Positions 1 to 8,124 of a DNA stretch of 23,802 bases are shown piece by piece. The stretch covers positions 1-23,802 of IMG/VR virus record IMGVR_UViG_3300008259_000172, one strand, 5' to 3'. The first letter of the stretch is position 1, and the number at the start of each line of letters is the position of its first letter. The notes under the pieces were generated by a model. The model was not told the DNA's origin, did no database searches, and saw only the letters and a list, made by a program, of their open reading frames with translations. The position numbers were made by a program, and so were the translations under genes. This stretch comes from a virus.

Positions 1-22
1 AGTAAAAGACGATTCGTTTCAT
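1..22 (-). CDS. 5' end of a leftward gene cut by the window edge
   Basis: An ATG at positions 22-20 on the minus strand opens a frame reading MKRIVFY before the window ends. An AGAAAGGG-type ribosome binding sequence lies at a usable distance upstream (about 30-37). It follows the three leftward genes at 84-928 in the same direction, after a gap of about 60 bases. Only seven codons are visible, so no function can be given and the call rests on start, ribosome binding site and context alone. Confidence 0.3.
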
Positions 23-83
23 TTTGTACCCTTTCTCAAAGCAATATGTTTTTGTAGGATGTACCAGAATTCAGACTTAATAA

Positions 84-431
84 TCATTTCTCACTCGCTT
101 TCTTTAGTATTGCTCTAGCAAAGTTGTATGTTGTTTCGCCTAGCCATGCTATTTCACCAAAGTCATGGGATATTTCTTGTATTTCCTCATCACTTAACTC
201 TTTTATTTGTGGTGTGGTTCTGTGGACTAAATCATGTATTGGGCTATCGCCAATTTTGCCAATAATTCCAACTGGTGTATCAGGCAATTCTTCATAGTAA
301 TTTTTAAAATACAGTTCTTTTTCCAACTCCGCTATGCGGTCTGCTTGTTGGCGTAGCATAGTCCCAGCCTCAACAAATTCATCATAATTTGTGTACCACT
401 CAAGTTTTTTTGCTAATTCGTATGCGTTCAT
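84..431 (-). CDS. Hypothetical 115-aa phage protein, mostly helical
   Basis: No family is recognised. I chose the start at 431 rather than an in-frame upstream ATG at 491 because the ATG at 431 has a GGAGG six bases upstream and sits one base after the stop of the preceding gene (433-726). The N-terminus (residues 1-45) is likely helical and coiled-coil forming, with a heptad-like stretch RIAELEKELY. The middle has a Pro/Gly-rich loop (DTPVGIIGKIGDSP) and the C-terminal third is acidic then basic helix. There is no signal peptide or membrane segment. It is the third gene of a leftward operon of small proteins outside the virion cluster, so an accessory or host-interaction role is possible but unproven. 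Confidence 0.7.
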   Translation of the reverse strand: MNAYELAKKLEWYTNYDEFVEAGTMLRQQADRIAELEKELYFKNYYEELPDTPVGIIGKIGDSPIHDLVHRTTPQIKELSDEEIQEISHDFGEIAWLGETTYNFARAILKKASEK

Positions 432-432
432 C

Positions 433-726
433 TTATCGCCTCCGAATATCAAAATTCTCAGCTGGATAGCGCTTAGTGTCTCCGGTATCAATCCAAATAA
501 CGGTTACAGTTTCGCTACCATCCTCAATGGCCCAACACCCATCCCCGGTTACACCAGTAGTTGTATAAAAGTACGATTTATAAAGTTTGGGGTAGTTTTT
601 GCCCTTATGAATACAGGCCTCATCGGTTAAAACAATCTTACCGCCGGCTTGATTAGGCATACTGGCAATTACCGCACCAAATGCCATTGTGGGAATAAAC
701 AGTAAACAACCTAGTAATTTACGCAT
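433..726 (-). CDS. Small exported protein with signal peptide
   Basis: This 97-aa protein begins MRKLLGCLLFIPTMAFGA, a short basic n-region and a hydrophobic core ending in an AFGA-type signal peptidase I site. Cys7 is too close to the N-terminus to be a lipobox cysteine. The mature part has two cysteines (C38 and C64) that could form a disulfide, and is rich in Tyr, Thr and charged residues, suggesting a small beta fold. It probably acts in the periplasm or is secreted. Its ribosome binding site (AAAGGA) overlaps the stop codon of the zinc-ribbon gene upstream, and its own stop is one base from the next start, so translation is probably coupled. No family is recognised. Confidence 0.7.
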   Translation of the reverse strand: MRKLLGCLLFIPTMAFGAVIASMPNQAGGKIVLTDEACIHKGKNYPKLYKSYFYTTTGVTGDGCWAIEDGSETVTVIWIDTGDTKRYPAENFDIRRR

Positions 727-730
727 CGCC

Positions 731-928
731 CTATCCTTTCTTTTGATATAACCGTTTACTAATCCGTTTATTGCAGTTGTAACATTGCCACCTATTGACC
801 CGCTTACCTTTAGTCATCGCGCCCAACTCCGCTGATTGCATTGACTGACAACTGGCACAAAACCTCTTTCCTGTAAGACTAACTTCCGCTGAACGAACTA
901 ACTTAATAAATTCCATCTGATCTGACAT
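731..928 (-). CDS. Four-cysteine zinc-ribbon small protein
   Basis: This 65-aa basic protein carries two CxxC knuckles, C24-A-S-C27 and C49-Y-N-C52, separated by 21 residues, the spacing of a zinc ribbon. The C-terminus is rich in Lys and Arg (ISKRLYQKKG), which fits nucleic-acid binding. An AGAAAG sequence six bases before ATG 928 supports the start; a second Met at codon 5 has no such signal. It is the first gene of the leftward operon, next to the divergent intergenic region, a position often held by regulators. A regulatory role is inference; only the zinc-binding pattern is seen. Confidence 0.65.
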   Translation of the reverse strand: MSDQMEFIKLVRSAEVSLTGKRFCASCQSMQSAELGAMTKGKRVNRWQCYNCNKRISKRLYQKKG

Positions 929-1028
929 ACTTAACTTTCTATAAACAGTTTACCAAATAACATTAACACAAACAACAAGAAACGATTTATTATTACCGAA
1001 TAGGAACTTATTGATTGAGTTAATCATT
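929..1028. promoter_or_regulatory. Divergent intergenic region between leftward small genes and rightward late genes
   Basis: This AT-rich gap of about 100 bases is the only place where transcription diverges in the window, so promoters for one or both operons are expected here. On the minus strand TTGTTT (975-970) and TAAACT (952-947) are spaced by 17 bases, a weak sigma-70 type match that would start transcription shortly before the gene at 928. I see no convincing consensus promoter for the rightward genes, whose transcription may need a phage-encoded activator or may begin elsewhere. Confidence 0.3.
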
Positions 1029-1298
1029 ATGGCCGCACCGATAGGAAATACTAATGCTGTAAAAGGCAAAATGTTTTATGACAAGCTGAGAAAGGTCTTA
1101 ACGCAAGAACCCCAAAAGCTGGAAAACATTGTTAAGCAGTTGATTACACAAGCCGAACAAGGCGAGGCCTGGGCCGTCAAAGAAGTTATTGACCGGCTCG
1201 ATGGCAAGGCAGTTCAAACCACCCAGATGGAAAACGCCGATGGAACCCCGCTTTTATCTGGCATCCAGGTCATGTTTGTAAAACCCCAAGATGCTTGA
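1029..1298 (+). CDS. Putative terminase small subunit
   Basis: This 89-aa protein opens with MAAPIGNTNAVKGK, the GNxNAxKG-type start seen in many phage proteins encoded just upstream of the large terminase, and continues with a helical region (YDKLRKVLTQ, QLITQAEQGEAWAVKEVIDRLDGKAVQ as two stretches) typical of small terminase or DUF5681-like proteins. In phages this subunit recognises packaging DNA and regulates the large subunit. The start at 1029 is chosen by family pattern. A TTG at 1011 in the same frame has a well-spaced AGGA upstream and would add six residues, so it is a real alternative. The gene overlaps the large terminase by 8 bases. Function is supported by position and pattern, not by a decisive motif. 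Confidence 0.65.
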   Translation: MAAPIGNTNAVKGKMFYDKLRKVLTQEPQKLENIVKQLITQAEQGEAWAVKEVIDRLDGKAVQTTQMENADGTPLLSGIQVMFVKPQDA

Positions 1299-2571
1299 GA
1301 CTTTAGACAAAGTAGTCGCTAACGCAGAGTTCCCCGTAAAACTGGCTTTCCTGTTTGAGCCCAAACGATACAAGATTCTTTACGGTGGGCGCGGTGGCGC
1401 TAAATCCTGGGGAGTTGCCAGGGCGTTATTGATCAAGGCAGCTAAGGAGCCGATGCGCATCCTATGCGCCCGTGAGTTTCAGGTCTCAATTAAGGATTCC
1501 GTACATAAATTATTGACAGACCAAATTGACAGTCTTGGCCTGCAATCCTTTTATGAGGTAACCCAGACTAGCATCAAGGGTAAGAATGGGTCCGAGTTTT
1601 TCTTTATTGGCCTAAAAAACAACATCACCAATGTCAAATCCTTTGAGGGCGTGGATGTTTGCTGGGTTGAGGAGGCGCAGACTGTTTCTAAAACTAGCTG
1701 GAATGTCCTAATTCCTACCATCCGTAAAGACAACTCTGAGATATGGATTACCTTTAACCCAGAACTTGAGACTGATGACACCTATCAGCGGTTTGTGGTC
1801 TCGCCGCCTAGTAACGCAATAGTCCAAAAGATTACCTGGCGCGATAACCCATGGTTTCCCCAGACCTTACGGGAGGAAAAAGACAATCTCCAAGTGCGAG
1901 ACATTGAGGCCTATAACACCGTCTGGGAAGGCATCTGCCGTAAGACCGTAGATGGGGCCGTGTTTGCCAACGAGATTACGATGGCAGACCTTGAGCAGCG
2001 GATTACCCGCGTCCCATATGATCCTATCAAGCCGGTTCATGCGGTCTTTGACCTTGGCTGGGCCGACAATACGGCTATCTGGTTTGTCCAGTTTGTAGGG
2101 TTTGAGATTCGATTGCTGCGATACATGGAAGACAACCAAAAAACCATGTCTTGGTATTTATCCGAAATGCAGAAGTTTGGGTATGTTTATGACACTATCT
2201 GGCTGCCGCATGATGCCGAAAACTCAACCCTGGCAGCTGCTGGCCGGTCTATCGCAGATATTGTCCGCGCAGCTGGTTACAAGGTGCAGATTGTGCCAAG
2301 AACCCCAACGGCAGACTCCATCAATGCAGCCCGAACTATGTTTGGCAAGTGTTATTTTGATAGAGAAAATTGCCATCAAGGATTACAATGTTTAAGACAT
2401 TATCGGTACGATGTGGACCCAGATACGAAACAATTTAGTAAAACGCCCTTGCACGATATATATTCGCATGGTGCGGATGCCTTTAAATATCTAGGTTTAG
2501 TAGTAAATGAGCCCCGTAAACCGGTAGCTAAACGAGCCGCGTATCAACCGGCTGGATCATGGATGGGATGA
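1291..2571 (+). CDS. terL: Terminase large subunit, PBSX/Terminase_3-like
   Basis: This 426-aa protein is the ATP-driven DNA packaging motor and headful nuclease. The N-terminal ATPase has a Walker A loop at residues 32-39 (GGRGGAKS) and a Walker B at 121-128 ending in the Glu pair (VDVCWVEE), followed by a coupling motif TFNP at 154-157. The C-terminal RNase H-like nuclease shows the expected acidic residues: D254 in FDLGWAD, D308 in LPHDAE and D396 in SHGADAF. Length is normal for the family. It acts at the portal vertex of the procapsid. The start overlaps the small subunit gene, and the stop overlaps the portal reading frame. Confidence 0.95.
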   Translation: MLETLDKVVANAEFPVKLAFLFEPKRYKILYGGRGGAKSWGVARALLIKAAKEPMRILCAREFQVSIKDSVHKLLTDQIDSLGLQSFYEVTQTSIKGKNGSEFFFIGLKNNITNVKSFEGVDVCWVEEAQTVSKTSWNVLIPTIRKDNSEIWITFNPELETDDTYQRFVVSPPSNAIVQKITWRDNPWFPQTLREEKDNLQVRDIEAYNTVWEGICRKTVDGAVFANEITMADLEQRITRVPYDPIKPVHAVFDLGWADNTAIWFVQFVGFEIRLLRYMEDNQKTMSWYLSEMQKFGYVYDTIWLPHDAENSTLAAAGRSIADIVRAAGYKVQIVPRTPTADSINAARTMFGKCYFDRENCHQGLQCLRHYRYDVDPDTKQFSKTPLHDIYSHGADAFKYLGLVVNEPRKPVAKRAAYQPAGSWMG

Positions 2572-2573
2572 CT

Positions 2574-4820
2574 ATGGCAAATGATAAGCGCATACAAGAC
2601 GCGCAGAAATATCTTAGATTCGCAAATGATGCGGATTCCTATAACCGCCAGGATGCCCTGGATGACCTTAAATTTTCTTCTGGTGACCAATGGCCTGTTG
2701 AGGTGCAAAACTCCAGAAACCTGGAGGCCAGACCCTGCTTAACGATTAACAAGCTGGATGGATTTATCCGCCAGGTTTGTAACCAGCAGCGCCAGGCGCG
2801 CCCTCGTATGAAGGCCCATTCGATGAACTCGGCAGCCAATGCAAAGGTTGCAGACATCCTGACAGGCATTTTTAAGCACATCGAGGTCAACTCGGACGCA
2901 GATACCGCCTATGACACGGCCTTTGAGTTTGCCGTGCGCATGGGATGGGGTTATTGGCGCATCGTGACCGATTACTCGCGGGAAGACTCGTTTGATCAAG
3001 AAATCTACATTAAGCCAATTGCCAACCCATTTACCGTTTACTTTGACCCCAACAGTCAGATGCCAGACGGCTCGGATGCCGAATCCTGCCTAATTACTGA
3101 GGTAATGAGCAAAAAGGACTTTAAAGCCCAATACCCTAACGCAGACGATGGCGGCAACTTTAATATGCGCGGAACTGGCGATGCCGATGCCGATTGGATT
3201 ATGAAAGATGACATTCGGATCGCTGAGTGGTGGTATACCGAGCGCAAAAAGACCAAATTATTGCTGCTTTCCGATGGCACGCAAGTCTATAAAGAAGACG
3301 CGCCCAGCGCAGAAATCATGATGGCTGCCGGCATCGAAGTGGTGGCCGAGCGCGAAACCATGCGTAAAACCATCAAATGGGCCAAGTTGACTGGGATGGA
3401 AATCCTAGAGGAGTCAACCTGGATTGGTAAATATATCCCCATTATTCCGGTGTATGGCCAGCAGCTGGTTGTTGACGATAAGCGCAAGAAATACGGCATT
3501 GTGCGTATGGCCAAAGACCCGCAGCGTATGTATAACTACTGGCGCACGGCTCTTACCGAATCTGTGGCTCTCGCGCCCAAAGCCAAATGGCTATTGGCAG
3601 AAGGCCAAGACGAGGGCCATGAGAATGAATGGAACCTGGCTAACATCAAGGCCACACCAGTATTGCGTTACAAGCAAAAAGACATTGAGGGCCAACCCGC
3701 GCCCGTGCCACAAAGGTTGCAACCAGAACCACCCGCAGCCGGAATTGTGGAGGCTACAAGCGCCATCAATAATGACTTACAAACCGTAGTTGGTATTTAT
3801 GACCCCAATCAATTTGCCCAAGGCAATATGTCCGGCAAAGCCATTCGTGGCCAGCAGATGCAGATTGATCTGTCTAACTTCCATTATTACGACAACCTGA
3901 CCCGCTCTCTCAAACAAACTGGGCGCGTAATCCTTGATTTAATCCCTAAGATTTACGATAAAGAGCGTGTCATGCGGATTATTGGATACGATAACCAGCC
4001 AGAAATGGTTACTATCAATCAGCGAATTGTGGACGAGAGCGGTGCCGAGAAAATCCTAAACGATGTGACCGTGGGCGAATACGATGTTTACATGGACACC
4101 GGCCCCGGATACCAATCCAAGCGCCAAGAGGCAGTTGAGTCAATGGTTCCGCTCTTACAAGCTAACCCAGAATTATTCCAGGCAGCTGGTGACCTGGTTT
4201 TCAGAAACATGGATTTCCCAGGTGCAGATGTAATTGCGGACCGTCTGGCAGCCATGAACCCATTGGCGAAGATTGACGAAAAATCAGACATTCCACCTCA
4301 GGTTCAGATGCAATTAATGGCCAGCCAAAAGATGGTTGCCGACTTGCAGCAGCAGATTGCAGCCCTGACCTTGAATTTGCAGCACCAGACCGATGTGCAG
4401 CGCATGAAAGAGGAAGGCCAGACCAGGCGCAAACTCATGGATGTTACCTCTAGGGCATACAACACCGAAACGATTAACGAGGCCAAAGTCAACCAGACCA
4501 ACCTCAAGGCAATTACTGACCAAAACCGCACCGAACTCGATGCCATTACCAAATTGTTACTCAAAGGAATGGATTCTCGCGCCCTGCAGCAAGAGATGGC
4601 TCGTAGAGATGCGGAACAGGGACAAGTTGCAGCGTTTTCTGAGAGCGAGGTCAATATGAATGACTCACCATTCTTGCGCGAGGAAATGGCTTTAGCGCAG
4701 CAACCGATGGTTAACCCTGGAGTTGATGATCAGATGGCCGCGCAGTTTGCGATGCAAGAGATGCAACCTCAACCATTAGAGCAGCCTGTTATCCCAGGAG
4801 TGCCGATGGGGCCTCGTTGA
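2574..4820 (+). CDS. Portal protein, P22 type
   Basis: The portal forms the dodecameric ring at one capsid vertex, docks the terminase and later carries the tail. This protein is 748 aa from ATG 2574, close to the 725 aa of P22 gp1, and shows the P22-portal style N-terminus (KRIQDAQKYLRFAND, then SSGDQWP and CLTINKLDGFIRQVCNQQRQ). The C-terminal third (about 570-700) is a long Gln- and Met-rich helical region (MASQKMVADLQQQIAALTL) matching the barrel extension of P22-like portals. In-frame ATGs lie at 2559, 2568 and 2574. I prefer 2574 because GGGA lies well spaced upstream and the protein then begins MANDKR; the ATG at 2568 overlaps the terminase stop as ATGA and is also plausible. Confidence 0.92.
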   Translation: MANDKRIQDAQKYLRFANDADSYNRQDALDDLKFSSGDQWPVEVQNSRNLEARPCLTINKLDGFIRQVCNQQRQARPRMKAHSMNSAANAKVADILTGIFKHIEVNSDADTAYDTAFEFAVRMGWGYWRIVTDYSREDSFDQEIYIKPIANPFTVYFDPNSQMPDGSDAESCLITEVMSKKDFKAQYPNADDGGNFNMRGTGDADADWIMKDDIRIAEWWYTERKKTKLLLLSDGTQVYKEDAPSAEIMMAAGIEVVAERETMRKTIKWAKLTGMEILEESTWIGKYIPIIPVYGQQLVVDDKRKKYGIVRMAKDPQRMYNYWRTALTESVALAPKAKWLLAEGQDEGHENEWNLANIKATPVLRYKQKDIEGQPAPVPQRLQPEPPAAGIVEATSAINNDLQTVVGIYDPNQFAQGNMSGKAIRGQQMQIDLSNFHYYDNLTRSLKQTGRVILDLIPKIYDKERVMRIIGYDNQPEMVTINQRIVDESGAEKILNDVTVGEYDVYMDTGPGYQSKRQEAVESMVPLLQANPELFQAAGDLVFRNMDFPGADVIADRLAAMNPLAKIDEKSDIPPQVQMQLMASQKMVADLQQQIAALTLNLQHQTDVQRMKEEGQTRRKLMDVTSRAYNTETINEAKVNQTNLKAITDQNRTELDAITKLLLKGMDSRALQQEMARRDAEQGQVAAFSESEVNMNDSPFLREEMALAQQPMVNPGVDDQMAAQFAMQEMQPQPLEQPVIPGVPMGPR

Positions 4821-4857
4821 CAACTATTAAAAAACGGTTTCTAATAGATTTAACCTA

Positions 4858-4880
4858 CCGATGGGTTCATCGGGTTTATT
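4858..4880 (+). other. Small hairpin between portal and scaffold genes
   Basis: CCGATG (4858-4863) and CATCGG (4868-4873) form a perfect six-base-pair stem closed by a GGTT loop, followed by a broken T-rich run GTTTATTCTT. This could be a weak terminator, an RNA processing site or an element adjusting scaffold expression relative to portal. The T-run is poor, so efficient termination is unlikely. Confidence 0.3.
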
Positions 4881-4894
4881 CTTGGAGTTGATCC

Positions 4895-5821
4895 ATGTCA
4901 GATGCAAATGTTGTGCAGGAACCAGTAAGGAAACAAGCTGCGAACCTGGTAACAAGTGAAAATTTAGCTGAGTTTCAGGCACAAAAACTTGGTTTAGCCA
5001 CCCAGGAAACTCCAACTGAGGCCGCGGATGCGGAGCCGGTTGTTGAGCAAGGGCGGAGTGAGCCAGATGTTGAGACAGAGGCTGCAGCAGGAGAAAAGAA
5101 GCACAACCCAAAACTCGAAAAGCGGTTTTCGGAACTGACCAAGCAGCGCGAAGCGGCCCGCCAAGAAGCGGATCGTGAGCGTCAGGCTAGAGAGGCTCTT
5201 GAGGCGCGATTAAAGGAATTGGAAACCAAGGTAAACCCTCCTAAATCTGAGGAACCTGACCCCAAACCTGACCCATCGCAATTCAATGATGCCCTAGAGT
5301 ATGCAGAGGCCCTGGCCGAATGGACTACTGATCGAAAGATGCGGGAGCGGGATCAAGCAGAACTTGCGCGGAAAGCCCAGGAAGAACAGTCGCGGATGCG
5401 GCAGAAATTCCAAGAAAGGCTAGATGCGGCTAAACAAGATTTGCCGGATTATGAGGAAATGATTGCCTCAAGTGATGTTTCGGTTTCACAACCGGTCACC
5501 GATGCAATTATTGAAAGCGATGTAGGCCCACAAATCCTATATTTCTTAGCCGAAAATCCAGATTTTGCTCGTGAGTTGGCGGAGAAATCCATCACCTCGC
5601 AACTGCGTAGTATTGGGCGTTTAGAGGCTAAATTTGAGAAATCAGAGACCCCTAAACCGAGCGTAAAGGAACCTGTTGCGAAGAAGTCTAATGCTCCGGC
5701 ACCGATTAATCCGCTGAAAGCGGGCAGTAATCCTAGCGATATAACGCTAGATGCTGACCGAAAATTTCACGGCACCTATCAGCAATGGAAAGCTGCAAGG
5801 GCCGCAGGAAAGATTCGATGA
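4895..5821 (+). CDS. Putative scaffolding protein
   Basis: This 308-aa protein sits exactly between portal and coat, where P22-like phages encode the scaffold that guides procapsid assembly and then leaves. It has the typical composition: an acidic, Ala/Glu-rich N-terminus (residues 30-65), a long charged coiled coil (about 70-118), a second Arg/Gln/Glu-rich helical stretch (about 150-190) and a short basic C-terminus (YQQWKAARAAGKIR) like the coat-binding tails of many scaffolds. No catalytic motif or membrane segment is present. A GGAG lies upstream of ATG 4895. Identification is by position and architecture; sequence in this class diverges quickly. Confidence 0.8.
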   Translation: MSDANVVQEPVRKQAANLVTSENLAEFQAQKLGLATQETPTEAADAEPVVEQGRSEPDVETEAAAGEKKHNPKLEKRFSELTKQREAARQEADRERQAREALEARLKELETKVNPPKSEEPDPKPDPSQFNDALEYAEALAEWTTDRKMRERDQAELARKAQEEQSRMRQKFQERLDAAKQDLPDYEEMIASSDVSVSQPVTDAIIESDVGPQILYFLAENPDFARELAEKSITSQLRSIGRLEAKFEKSETPKPSVKEPVAKKSNAPAPINPLKAGSNPSDITLDADRKFHGTYQQWKAARAAGKIR

Positions 5822-5854
5822 CGGGTAACTTTAAAATTAATTTGGAGAATTACC

Positions 5855-7102
5855 ATGGCAAATAACTTGCTAACTATCTCCATGATCACCAACGAGGCGT
5901 TGATGGTCTTGGAAAACGAATTGACCTTTACGGGCCGTGTAGATCGTAACTATGATGACCAGTTTGCGGTTGTCGGTGCAAAGATTGGTAACACAGTCAA
6001 TGTCCGCCGCCCAGGCCGTTTCATCGGTACTACTGGCCCAGCGCTGAATGTAGAAGACTTTAACGAGACCTCTACTCCAGTAACACTCTCAACCCAGTTC
6101 CATGTGGACACACAATTTACGACTCAAGACCTATCCTTGTCTTTGGATATGTTCTCTGACCGTGTATTGAAGCCCGCAATCGCTGCTATCGCCAACAAAA
6201 TCGACTTTGATGGCACCACAATGGCAGTAGACAACACAGCTAATACCGTTGGTACGGCTGGTGTAGTTCCATCTGACATCGCAACATTCTTGACCGCCCA
6301 GGCTTACTTGGATGGTGAAGGCGCTCCCCGTGACGGTAAGCGTTCTTGCGTAGTTGACCCATTCACCGGCGCTAGTATTGTTGGCAGCCTAAAAGGTTTA
6401 TTTAACCCACAAGGCACCATCTCTGGCCAATATGAAAAGGGCATGATGGGGCGCGACACTATTGGTATGAACTGGTATATGGACCAAAACATTGTGTCCC
6501 ATACCTATGGTTCGTATTCAACCGCTACCATGTCAACCAACACCAGCACATTTACTGGCTCGTTGACAACTGGCTGGGCTCAGACCTCAACCATTACCAT
6601 CTCTGCTGCAACCGCTAACGCCGTGCTAAACCAAGGCGATACGATTCAGATTGCTGGTGTGTTTGCTGTTAACCCACAAAACCGCCAGCCATACGGCGGT
6701 AATGTATTGCGTAACTTTGTAATTACCGCTCCTGTGACCATCACTTCTGGTGGATCGGCATCTGTAACTGTTTCCCCAGCGATTATTACTGCTGGCCAGT
6801 TCCAGAATGTCAGCGTGTTGACTACTTCTGCATCTGCAGTTGTAACCCCATTCAATAAGACTGGTGTTGTCAGCCCACAGAACTTGGTATTCCATCGCAA
6901 TGCATTTACCCTGGCTACTGCCGACTTAGAATTGCCTGACGGCGTTCATTTCGCAGGCCGTGCAAGCGATAAGGACAATGGTTTGTCGATTCGTGTGGTG
7001 CGTCAATACACCATTAACAACGACTCCATCCCAACCCGTTTAGATGTTCTATACGGCTGGGCTCCGCTTTACCCTGAACTCGCCTGCCGCGTGGCAGCTT
7101 AA
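5855..7102 (+). CDS. Major capsid protein, P22 coat type
   Basis: This 415-aa protein builds the icosahedral shell with an HK97 fold. The N-terminus (MANNLLTISMITNEALMVLE) and the following NVRRPGRF stretch match the P22 coat (gp5) family, whose P22 member has 430 residues. Residues of about 225-330, Thr/Ser/Val-rich with the VNPQNRQPYGG loop, correspond to the inserted I-domain of P22 coat. A strong GGAG nine bases upstream fixes the start. It is preceded by the scaffold gene and followed by a small structural gene. The C-terminus (YGWAPLYPELACRVAA) is also typical of the family. Confidence 0.93.
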   Translation: MANNLLTISMITNEALMVLENELTFTGRVDRNYDDQFAVVGAKIGNTVNVRRPGRFIGTTGPALNVEDFNETSTPVTLSTQFHVDTQFTTQDLSLSLDMFSDRVLKPAIAAIANKIDFDGTTMAVDNTANTVGTAGVVPSDIATFLTAQAYLDGEGAPRDGKRSCVVDPFTGASIVGSLKGLFNPQGTISGQYEKGMMGRDTIGMNWYMDQNIVSHTYGSYSTATMSTNTSTFTGSLTTGWAQTSTITISAATANAVLNQGDTIQIAGVFAVNPQNRQPYGGNVLRNFVITAPVTITSGGSASVTVSPAIITAGQFQNVSVLTTSASAVVTPFNKTGVVSPQNLVFHRNAFTLATADLELPDGVHFAGRASDKDNGLSIRVVRQYTINNDSIPTRLDVLYGWAPLYPELACRVAA

Positions 7103-7121
7103 TTAGGAAAGGAACCTTATC

Positions 7122-7358
7122 ATGTCAAATCCAGGACCAGCAAGTACCCAAACCTCTAACTACCTATTAAACGGTAGTGCAGCCGATGGTGTTTTAATCG
7201 GCATCGCAGGCGGAGAAGTGGGTTTTTATGGCGAGACCCCCGTGGTTCAAGCCGGTGCTATTACCCCATTAGTGTCCACAACGGCATCAACAACCGATAT
7301 GTGCGCACGAATCAATAGCATTATTACTGCATTGCAAAACATTGGCATCACAGCCTAA
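7122..7358 (+). CDS. Small head-associated protein, possible decoration protein
   Basis: This 78-aa protein follows the coat gene by 19 bases with an excellent AGGAAAGGA ribosome binding sequence, implying strong expression. It has a Ser/Thr/Gly-rich N-terminus, a predicted beta segment (GVLIGIAGGEVGFYGETPVV) and a C-terminal helix ARINSIITALQNIGIT. Similar helix endings are common in small phage proteins encoded beside coat genes. No enzymatic motif, signal or membrane segment is seen. It may decorate the capsid or form part of a head fibre; that role is inferred from position and expression signals only. Confidence 0.6.
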   Translation: MSNPGPASTQTSNYLLNGSAADGVLIGIAGGEVGFYGETPVVQAGAITPLVSTTASTTDMCARINSIITALQNIGITA

Positions 7359-7376
7359 GATGTTTTGAAGTAACAG

Positions 7377-7407
7377 AAAAGCTGCCCCCAAAAGGGGTGG
7401 CTTTTTT
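7377..7407 (+). terminator. Strong rho-independent terminator after the head genes
   Basis: AAAAGCTGCCCC (7377-7388) pairs with GGGGTGGCTTTT (7394-7405) through a CAAAA loop, giving a 12-base-pair stem with two G-T wobbles, followed immediately by a six-T run. It ends the head-gene block and precedes the accessory cassette. Genes downstream therefore depend on read-through, antitermination or a promoter not recognised here. Confidence 0.88.
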
Positions 7408-7422
7408 CATTTAAAGGACTAC

Positions 7423-8115
7423 ATGAAACACATAATGTTAGCTATGCCCGCATATACTGGGGTGGTTCATATGGGGACGATGCGGTCCTTAATGACTGAC
7501 TGTATTACTCTCATCAAAAGAGGGGATAGATTTACATTTGTTGACGATGTAGGAAACGCCCTGATAGCAGACTGTCGTGGTGTTATTACTACCAATTTTT
7601 ACCATTCTGAGTGCGATGAACTAGTGTTTATTGACTCAGATGTAGCCTGGGAGGCCGGGGCATTGTGCCGGCTTATTGACCATCCTGTAGACATGGTGGC
7701 AGGCGCTTATCCAGCAAGGGTTGATCCGCTTAAATTTAACATCGGATGGATTGAAGACCGCAAATATTTACAAGCAGACCCAAGCACGGGCCTGTTAGAA
7801 GTGGACCGTGTGCCTACTGGATTTTTAAAAATCACCAAAAACTGTGTTGCAAAAATGATTGAGGCATATCCAGAAACCTTTTACCATGACGCAGCAGTTA
7901 ATAACCAGTTTTATCCTTTATATGAGTCGTATATTGATCCAGAAAAGAAATGGAAATACGGCGAGGACTTTTCGTTTTGTAAACGGTGGCGCGATATTGG
8001 CGGCCAAGTCTGGCTAGACCCAGAAATTAATATGGGCCACATTGGCAATAAAATCTTTGAAGGACACATTGGAAATTGGCTTAAAAGTAGGATAATTGAA
8101 CAAACCCAACCATAA
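7423..8115 (+). CDS. GT-A-fold glycosyltransferase-like protein
   Basis: This 230-aa protein begins MKHIMLAMPAYTG, like the first strand of GT-A glycosyltransferases, and has a DxD-type metal and nucleotide-sugar site, D71-S-D73, in ELVFIDSDVAW. A later YGEDFSFCKRW stretch (E181-D182) matches the acidic pair often acting in catalysis, and H206 in NMGHIG could be the third metal ligand. Such proteins occur in many phages as glycosylators of virion parts or of host surface glycans. There is no membrane segment, so it would act in the cytoplasm. It is the first gene after the terminator at 7377-7407 and heads the cassette containing the large fibre. The sugar and target are unknown. Confidence 0.72.
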   Translation: MKHIMLAMPAYTGVVHMGTMRSLMTDCITLIKRGDRFTFVDDVGNALIADCRGVITTNFYHSECDELVFIDSDVAWEAGALCRLIDHPVDMVAGAYPARVDPLKFNIGWIEDRKYLQADPSTGLLEVDRVPTGFLKITKNCVAKMIEAYPETFYHDAAVNNQFYPLYESYIDPEKKWKYGEDFSFCKRWRDIGGQVWLDPEINMGHIGNKIFEGHIGNWLKSRIIEQTQP

Positions 8116-8124
8116 GGATTAATC

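Noticed and set aside
391-630. 79-aa plus-strand frame at the left end
   Set aside because: It overlaps two coupled minus-strand genes, one with a clear signal peptide and the other with a GGAGG start, and has no start signal of its own.
433-726. o-spanin or lipoprotein identity for the exported protein
   Set aside because: Cys7 lies too near the N-terminus for a lipobox, and the gene lies outside the lysis region in the opposite orientation.
4304-4654. 116-aa minus-strand frame within the portal gene
   Set aside because: It is a shadow of the Gln/Met-rich helical C-terminus of the portal; its Leu/Cys/Ser-rich composition follows from reading those codons backwards.
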